NCBI RefSeq assembly: GCF_963855985.1
Contig: NC_087111.1
Coordinates: 5,895,001 to 5,959,000, forward strand
Direction of reading: 5' to 3'
Source of the DNA: Ostrinia nubilalis
Lineage: Eukaryota > Arthropoda > Insecta > Lepidoptera > Crambidae
DNA length: 64,000 bases
In this document: positions 58,701 through 64,000 of the stretch, piece after piece
Numbering within the stretch: position 1 is the first letter of the stretch
Layout: each line of letters starts with the position of its first letter
The notes under the pieces: model-generated
The model's database searches: none
Seen by the model: only the letters and a program-made list of their open reading frames with translations
Told to the model about the DNA's origin: nothing
Made by a program: the position numbers and the translations under genes

Positions 58701-58976
58701 TACTTGACTTAATGTCCTAAGTCCCAAAGGGATTCCAATCTAGAGCCTGCTTGGGGATGTGATCGGGGTCCCTTGGGAAAGTGTGGCCGATCCGGTTACA
58801 CTTGCGGCGCTTGATCTGCTGGTCGATACAAATTGAAGTCGACCAAACTAACGGCCAATGAAAAGTATGTAGTCTGCGGCGACGCGAATAAAACTAGAAA
58901 CTTTTGAAAAGTGACTTTTTTCTTACAAAAATTTGTGCCTCAGGTGGGACTAAACCTAGAACCTTTTGCTTGAACT

Positions 58977-59084
58977 CATCACAAGTGATTCGCAAACAAT
59001 TAACAACGTGTATCGGAAGTGGGTCAGTGGGCCGCACCCCAAGATGCATTCCGCGGCACATATCAACGGTTTGGACGATAAATA
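58977..59084. repeat. Direct repeat, copy 2 (copy 1 at 58269-58376)
   Basis: See the copy at 58269. The pair brackets a MITE and a fragment of a LINE. Confidence 0.85.
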
Positions 59085-59343
59085 ACTGGCGACGGGAATA
59101 ACTCGGTGTTAGACGAGAGTGATGTATGAAGAATGGAGATATTTTTTAACTGAAAGTGATTACCAATTAGCAATACCAAAAATCCGAGAATTACCATCTT
59201 GGTAAAAAAAAAATAACATTGATATTTTTGCATTTATTTCTCTACTAGCTTTCCGCCAGCGGCTTCGCCCGCGTGGACTCCGAAAAACCCAAATATTTTA
59301 CGGAACCCTATTTTTTTCCCAAAATAAAATATAGCCTATGTTA

Positions 59344-59632
59344 GGGCTATATTTCACCGGAACACCATGGCGGCGCAACCAGTCGCCTGCTACCAACAAA
59401 ACGTATACAGCTCTATAGAGAGTTACTCACCTTTAGGCCTAAGATGCGCGTCGCGATAAGTGGTAATCACGCCATTTTATCGATTTTGCCCATATATTTT
59501 GACGTCGATAAAAGTTATCACGGCGCGCATCTTAGGCCTACTGGTGTCCGTTTGGTTGCGCAAAGCTGCATACATTTTGTTGGTAGCCGGCGACTGGTTG
59601 CGCCGCCATGGTGTCCCGGTGAAATATAGCCC
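59344..59632. mobile_element. PIF/Harbinger-like MITE, 289 bp, TTA target duplication
   Basis: Ends GGGCTATATTTCACCG and the exact inverse CGGTGAAATATAGCCC, flanked by TTA on both sides. The arms extend about 64 bp with few mismatches (for example CATGGCGGCGCAACCAGTCG). The middle contains another MITE (59435-59541). Confidence 0.75.
59435..59541. mobile_element. MITE, 'AGGCCTAAGATGCGCG' family, copy 3
   Basis: Ends AGGCCTAAGATGCGCG and CGCGCATCTTAGGCCT. The interior TATATTTTGACGTCGATAAA is in the opposite orientation to copies 1 and 2. Nested inside the Harbinger-like MITE. Confidence 0.8.
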
Positions 59633-60146
59633 TTACTCGTGAATAATGTAGCTTTCGAATGGTGAAAGAATTTTTAAAAACGGTCCAGTAGTTTTTGAGC
59701 CTATTCATTACAACCAAACAAACAAACAAAAAAAGTTTTCCTCTTTATATTATTAGTGTAGATTAAGTAAATACTGAATTTTCAGTTTAGCTCTCTAAAC
59801 TACCTACATTAAACTAAAAGAATGTCCTATTAAATGTCTCTACATCAGTCTTACATAGACCAATCTTTTCGTAAGGTAGTTGGTTCGGGTCCTAATTCTC
59901 TTAAGGTAGGTTTTTTTTCAGGGTTACAAATTTTATACCAAGATGTGATGTCATTCTTATTTAGAACCTGTTCGACATAAATCCCACCCACAAAGTGAAT
60001 ACGATAAAAAAAGAAAAAAATAATCGCAGAAGGGACACTCGACGTTAAATCAAGCGTAACATCTGCTCTGAAAAAATAGCTCTTATTTCTTAGATAATAA
60101 CTAACTAAGCTATTGAGTGGTAATTTATGTTTTTCTTTTGTTACAG

Positions 60147-60265
60147 GTCCGAATGAGAAACAAGAACAAACAAAGGTGGTCAACATAACTATTGGCGACG
60201 TGAGGAGAGACGCCTCGGAGAGGATACACGGGTTGCTTCAAGAAAATCAAGACTACTCACAAACT
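60147..60265 (+). CDS. K2P (TWIK-type) potassium channel, exon 2: start of the extracellular cap
   Basis: Acceptor TTTTGTTACAG ends at 60146 and donor GTACGT begins at 60266. With the single G carried from exon 1, the exon reads GPNEKQEQTKVVNITIGDVR, then RDASERIHGLLQENQDYSQT, and ends in phase 0. The LEGPNE junction, the NIT glycosylation-type site and the charged helix-like sequence are what is expected just after helix M1, where K2P channels form the cap that links two subunits. The frame would continue in an exon beyond 64000. The downstream intron already contains the SINE and the LINE described below. Confidence 0.85.
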
Positions 60266-60354
60266 GTACGTTTTTTAATTTTTTTTAAAGTTAAATAATA
60301 ATATTAGTACTAATAGTAAATTACTAATAGTCCCGTTAACCCCTCGTGGCAAGC

Positions 60355-60478
60355 TTGCTTGTGTTACGAGTGTTCACCACAATATTCGAGAGACGGCGGG
60401 GATCGAACCCGCGTTCCTCGGATCACGAGTCGACCAGTCCGACACCTTCACCGTTCGGCTATCGTCGCTAAAATTAGG
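60355..60478 (-). mobile_element. tRNA-derived SINE, second family
   Basis: On the minus strand TAGCCGAACGGTGAAGGTGT, then GACTCGTGATCCGAGGAACG and box B GGGTTCGATCCCCGCC, followed by CTCTCGAATATTGTGGTGAA. It looks like a tRNA gene at first sight, but other copies (9955-10060, 56180-56275) and the SINE body show that it is dispersed. Confidence 0.65.
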
Positions 60479-60706
60479 TTCATTTAGAATAGAATAGAAT
60501 AGAATAGAATAGTTTATTTCAAAGAATATGGTTACAACAGTTCTTAAAATGACAAAGTTCTACATATTCTGCCGTATTTTGTTGGCGTAGAAATATTATA
60601 AATCATAGGTAATTACAATCGATGTCTACATACTTATATAAATCATTATTATTACGCATTCTTAATTACTATACAACAATGTCACATATCCCTCTTGAGT
60701 CGTCAG

Positions 60707-63664
60707 TTAGCAGTCAAACATTGATTCTTTTATTTTTATGTCAAGATATTCTCTAATTGAGTAAAAGCACTCTTGCATTAACCATTTATATAACGTGCAT
60801 GTAAATCTGTTTAATGTCAATTCTCTTACTTTAGAGGGAAGCTTAGAGTATATTTTAATTGCGATACAATACACATTGTTAGAGAATATTTGCAGTCTTT
60901 GCACAGGAACATATAGTTTACTCTTGTCTCTGCTATTACATTTTCCAAGCACCGTGTCATGTAAAGGAAAGAAATGTGGATGTTTTTTTACAAACATGCA
61001 GAGATCCAATATGTATTGGCAGGGTAACGGCAGGATTTTAAGGGTTTTAAATAATGGTTTGCAGTGATCTAAGTAATCAGCACCGCATAAGGCTCTAATG
61101 CACTTTTTTTGTACCATAAACGCTCGTTGTACATCTACAGAGTGTCCCCATATGATTAGTCCGTATCGTAATACTGAAGACACATAACCGTGATATGCCG
61201 ATAAAGCAGTGTCTCGAGAGGCCACTAATCTTAAGCGACGCAGGGCGAATACGAATTTGTCAAGTTTTGCGCATAATTTATCAACGTGTTCTTTCCAAAT
61301 CAAGTGTTTATCTATGGTTATGCCTAGGAATGTTGCAGAGTTGACCTGTTGTATAGGTGTGTTGTTGTAATTGATACTCAAAGGTGCATCTGCCTGGTGA
61401 TATGCTCTAAAGTGAATAGCATTTGTTTTTTGAAGATTTATCCTTAATTTATTTTGTTCAAGCCACTCTACAACTCTTCTTAATTCATCCTTACATGAGT
61501 TTTCTAAGGCATTTTTGTCTTTAGATTTTATTACTAACGTAGTGACATCCGCGAATATTATACATTCATGTTTCAATGCATTGGGCAGATCATTAATGTA
61601 TAAAATAAAAAGTAGAGGTCCAAGAATACTGCCCTGGGGCACGCCAGAGCAATTGATTTTTGTGGACGATTGAGAAATAACCTTTTTATTGCCCGATACT
61701 TTGCTGATTTCGGTCAATTGGGAACGCTCGAACAAGTAACTCTCCAACCATTCATGTGCTTTGCCTCTTATGCCATACTTTTGAAGTTTATGGAGTAGCT
61801 GGGAGTGGCAAACAAAGTCAAAGGCTTTACTCATATCCAGAAACAAACCCATTACTATTTGTTTTCTATTCAAGGCTTCAGTGATTTCGCTTACTAAAGA
61901 AAAGCACGCTTGAATGGTAGACCTGCCCCTTCTAAACCCAAACTGGTTCGGTGCTAGAATATTGTTTTTGGTTAGAAAGGTCTCCATTCTCGTAAGCATA
62001 GCCTTCTCAAATACCTTGGATAATATTGGTATTAAAGTGATCGGTCTATAATTTCCCATATCAGCAGGGTCACCTTTTTTAAAAATAGGTTTGACCACTG
62101 ATATTTTAAGTCTCCTAGGAAAAATACCTTGTTCAAATGATTTATTTATTATATCGGTTAATGGTGAGGCTATAAAGATTGAGATAATTTTAATAATTTT
62201 TGTGGATATTTCATCGTAACCCGCGGAGGTAGTGTTTTTTAGAGTGTTGATAATTTTTATTACTTCAGATTCGATAATTGGCTCTATAAACATGCTATTA
62301 GTCATACTATTAATATTGTTTGTATTATTGTCAATGTTAGGATTATTATTATTTTCAGTTGTCAAATTAATAAAATGGTCATTAAATAACTCACAAATGT
62401 CATTAGGTTTGATATAAATGTTGCCTTCTTTTTTAATTGTATTTATGTCGCTTTTATTATTAGTTAAATTAACATTGTTCTTAATAACATTCCACGCAGC
62501 ACTACATTTATTTTTCGACTCTACGATATATCGGTTATTATTGATTTGTTGTGATTTATGGATGCATTTTTTCAAAATTTTTGTATAGGTCGTGTATTTT
62601 TCTTTATTATGTTTTTTATTAATAGCATCGTTTTGATATCTAAAGTATAGTGACCTCTTTTTTATACAACATTTTCTTAGTCCTTTAGTAATCCATTTAT
62701 TTTTAATTATTTTTTTCCCGATTTTCACTTGTATTAATGGAAAACAGAGATTATAAAATAGTTTTAATAGGTCGTGAAAAATATCAAATGATTCGTTACA
62801 GTCATGTTCTTCGTAAACTTCATTAAACGATAGGGACGATATGCATTTACAGAACTTTACTATGTTTTCTTGACATAGGTCTCGGCGATTTTCAGACCAT
62901 TTTTTTGTGGTTTTAACGTTAGTTTGTAGTTTGGGAACAGAGAATAATATAGATTGTCCCGTATGGTCTGATAAGGCTAAATGGTGTATGGTTACTTTAA
63001 CATCTTGTAAGTCACTGGCTATTTGGTCGATACTGGAGGCTCCTCTAGTAGGTATATTTATATGCGGACATAAGTTATGATTAGAGAGAATAGCTTTGAG
63101 CTCCCTCGATTGTGGAGTATCTTTCAAGATGTCAATATTCCAGTCACCAAAAAGTATCACATGCTTTTTATTATTTTTAGTGATTTTATCCAGGAGTAGT
63201 GAAAATTTATCATAAAATATCTGTAAATTCGAGTTTGGGATCCTATAAATACATACTATAATAAGTCCGTGGCTCATTAATTCGAGGCCACAGCACTCAA
63301 AGCTATATGAACATGCCAATTCACTTGTGATATTTAGGAGTTTGTAATCAAAGCCATTTTTAATAAGTATACATGAGCCTCCTCGTCTTTGATTTTGTCT
63401 ACAATATGAGGATGCAAGTTTATATCCAGGTAGTTGTAAATTAGACTCTGATCCCTTTTTTATAAATGTTTCAGTCATACAAATGAAATCTATACGTCCT
63501 AGTGTTTTAGAGAGTTCTGTGATTGTCAAGTCAAATATTTCATTTTTATTAAGGATTCCTGCAATGTTTTGGTGAAGTATGGTAAAAAATTGCCCACTCT
63601 CATTACTTATCTTTTTGTTCTCAGTTGTTTGCTCGTTTTGGATAAAAAATTTGCCATTGGACAT
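60707..63664 (-). CDS. LINE ORF2: endonuclease and reverse transcriptase, 985 residues, catalytic FADV
   Basis: An AP-type endonuclease is followed by a reverse transcriptase that would copy the element's RNA at the target site. N-terminal endonuclease motifs: LHQNIAGI, CMTETFIKKG, GGSCILIK, YRIPNSN, LFGDWNIDI and LALSDHTGQ. RT motifs: KPIFKKGDPADMGNYRPITL, NQFGFRRGRST, LDMSKAFD (motif A), SGVPQGSILGPLLFILYIND (motif B) and IIFADVTTLVI at about residues 703-713 (motif C). Motif C should read FADD, and here the second aspartate (residue 707, codon at 61544-61546) is valine, GAC to GTC, which should abolish polymerase activity. The C-terminal domain has no RNase H that I can recognise. There are no internal stops. 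The frame overlaps ORF1 by 58 bp in another frame. It is in the CR1/Jockey group by overall sequence; the precise clade is not certain. Confidence 0.9.
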   Translation of the reverse strand: MSNGKFFIQNEQTTENKKISNESGQFFTILHQNIAGILNKNEIFDLTITELSKTLGRIDFICMTETFIKKGSESNLQLPGYKLASSYCRQNQRRGGSCILIKNGFDYKLLNITSELACSYSFECCGLELMSHGLIIVCIYRIPNSNLQIFYDKFSLLLDKITKNNKKHVILFGDWNIDILKDTPQSRELKAILSNHNLCPHINIPTRGASSIDQIASDLQDVKVTIHHLALSDHTGQSILFSVPKLQTNVKTTKKWSENRRDLCQENIVKFCKCISSLSFNEVYEEHDCNESFDIFHDLLKLFYNLCFPLIQVKIGKKIIKNKWITKGLRKCCIKKRSLYFRYQNDAINKKHNKEKYTTYTKILKKCIHKSQQINNNRYIVESKNKCSAAWNVIKNNVNLTNNKSDINTIKKEGNIYIKPNDICELFNDHFINLTTENNNNPNIDNNTNNINSMTNSMFIEPIIESEVIKIINTLKNTTSAGYDEISTKIIKIISIFIASPLTDIINKSFEQGIFPRRLKISVVKPIFKKGDPADMGNYRPITLIPILSKVFEKAMLTRMETFLTKNNILAPNQFGFRRGRSTIQACFSLVSEITEALNRKQIVMGLFLDMSKAFDFVCHSQLLHKLQKYGIRGKAHEWLESYLFERSQLTEISKVSGNKKVISQSSTKINCSGVPQGSILGPLLFILYINDLPNALKHECIIFADVTTLVIKSKDKNALENSCKDELRRVVEWLEQNKLRINLQKTNAIHFRAYHQADAPLSINYNNTPIQQVNSATFLGITIDKHLIWKEHVDKLCAKLDKFVFALRRLRLVASRDTALSAYHGYVSSVLRYGLIIWGHSVDVQRAFMVQKKCIRALCGADYLDHCKPLFKTLKILPLPCQYILDLCMFVKKHPHFFPLHDTVLGKCNSRDKSKLYVPVQRLQIFSNNVYCIAIKIYSKLPSKVRELTLNRFTCTLYKWLMQECFYSIREYLDIKIKESMFDC

Positions 63665-64000
63665 GCAGGTGGGGATATTAAGTTACTCTGAGAACTACTA
63701 GTTTTCCTGTTAATCACAGGGAAGTAATAAGGAATAGTGCCTTTCATAGAGGATGATTTTTTAGGTACTTTACTTTTATGTTTTGCACTGTTTTTAATTA
63801 TTTTTTTTAGTCCCTTAGATGACAGGTACTTAGAACTGTAAATGTGATAGTCAATTAGAAAATTTATTTTATTACATGTCAATATTAAATAATTATAACC
63901 ATTAAATTGTGATTGGTTAGAAGTTATGTCAACAAATTCACAATTAGGTACATTTCTACATACATTTGCAATACTTTTATTCAGTTCGGTGGTATTTAGA
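63607..64000 (-). CDS. LINE ORF1, C-terminal part (cut by window edge)
   Basis: The minus-strand frame is open from the edge of the window to a TAA at 63607-63609, about 130 codons. It reads NTTELNKSIANVCRNVPNC, EFVDITSNQSQFNGYN, NFLIDYHIYSSKYLSSKGLK and a lysine-rich tail. The pattern 'NxxxFVDI ... (D/H)YHIYSSKYLSxKG' resembles the C-terminal end of the SGNH/esterase-like domain found in ORF1 of some CR1-type LINEs. This resemblance is from memory and is weak. No CCHC zinc knuckle is visible in this part; it could lie upstream. ORF1 probably encodes the RNA-binding partner of ORF2. Confidence 0.7.
   Translation of the reverse strand, partial: LNTTELNKSIANVCRNVPNCEFVDITSNQSQFNGYNYLILTCNKINFLIDYHIYSSKYLSSKGLKKIIKNSAKHKSKVPKKSSSMKGTIPYYFPVINRKTSSSQSNLISPPACPMANFLSKTSKQLRTKR

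Larger units (their letters stand above)
59243..59765 (-). mobile_element. Helitron-like element interrupted by a Harbinger-like MITE
   Basis: The left end CTAGCTTTCCGCCAGCGGC gives the CTAGT terminus on the minus strand, and the right end includes CTTTATATTATTAGTGTAGA. The sequence is continuous once 59344-59632 is removed, with TTA present on both sides. Confidence 0.65.
13623..60146 (+). other. 46.5 kb first coding intron of the K2P gene
   Basis: Bounded by a GTAAGA donor at 13623 and a TTTTGTTACAG acceptor ending at 60146. It holds most of the transposon debris of this window and one candidate alternative terminal exon (35245-35438). Large 5' introns are common in ion-channel genes. Confidence 0.8.
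60487..64000 (-). mobile_element. Non-LTR retrotransposon (CR1/Jockey-type LINE), 3' part, nearly complete
   Basis: Contains the end of ORF1, all of ORF2, a short 3' untranslated region (60487-60706) with AATAAA on the minus strand (60518-60513), and a terminal tandem repeat of the 5-mer GAATA (plus-strand sense, 60487-60512). A microsatellite-like 3' end is typical of CR1-like and Daphne-like LINEs (from memory). The 5' end is beyond the window. It lies in minus orientation in the K2P intron after exon 2. Confidence 0.85.

Noticed and set aside
13623..60146. CRISPR-like spaced repeats or a bacterial-type defence system
   Set aside because: The repeats are dispersed transposon copies with inverted ends; there are no regular direct repeats with unique spacers and no associated genes. 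This is animal nuclear DNA.
60355..60478. tRNA gene on the minus strand (boxes A and B visible)
   Set aside because: The same head occurs at 9955 and, decayed, at 56180 with a shared SINE body, and the acceptor stem does not pair well. It is a tRNA-derived SINE.

Overview
The window reads as animal nuclear DNA from an insect, most likely a moth or butterfly (Lepidoptera). It is AT-rich, its genes have introns with GT/AG splice sites, and it is full of repeats typical of that order: the C-terminal end of an RTE-type LINE in many copies, tRNA-derived SINEs of Metulj type, Helitron-like elements that end in CTAGT and carry an ATATTATAAATGCG motif at the other end, and many short inverted-repeat elements. 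Species and repeat-family names come from memory, since no search could be run.

Only a few host coding regions can be supported. (1) A complete six-exon KCTD9 gene lies on the minus strand (4171-8460, 408 residues) and encodes a KHA-like N-terminus, a BTB/T1 domain and pentapeptide repeats. (2) The start of a two-pore-domain potassium channel (K2P/TWIK-type) gene lies on the plus strand. Exon 1 is 13148-13622 and exon 2 is 60147-60265, separated by a 46.5 kb intron, and the gene continues past the right edge. (3) A candidate 3'-terminal exon at 35245-35438 inside that intron encodes a hydrophobic tail, and its splice phase matches K2P exon 1. (4) A possible first coding exon of an unidentified minus-strand gene is at 3076-3115.

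The rest is mostly mobile-element debris. The right end holds a nearly complete LINE on the minus strand (60487 to beyond 64000). Its 985-residue ORF2 has endonuclease and reverse transcriptase domains and no internal stop, but the catalytic FADD box reads FADV. Upstream of it is the 3' part of ORF1. Inside the giant K2P intron several insertions are nested and can be dated relative to each other: a mariner-like element in a hAT-like element in a Helitron-like element (46.96-48.46 kb); a small inverted-repeat element in a Harbinger-like element in a Helitron-like element (59.24-59.77 kb); a 1.3 kb element with TAA target duplications splitting a SINE (25.3-26.6 kb); and a hAT-like element with a perfect 8-bp target duplication carrying an RTE fragment (20.9-22.5 kb).

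Other structures stand out: a perfect 93-bp inverted repeat with a 16-nt loop at 50319-50520; a 2.1 kb element with eight copies of a GATTACCCCGAC-type motif near its ends (50609-52710); and two composite repeat blocks at 23.1-27.6 kb that recur in inverted order at 42.2-46.2 kb. I found no CRISPR array, rRNA, genuine tRNA gene or bacterial-style operon, and no convincing new multi-gene system.
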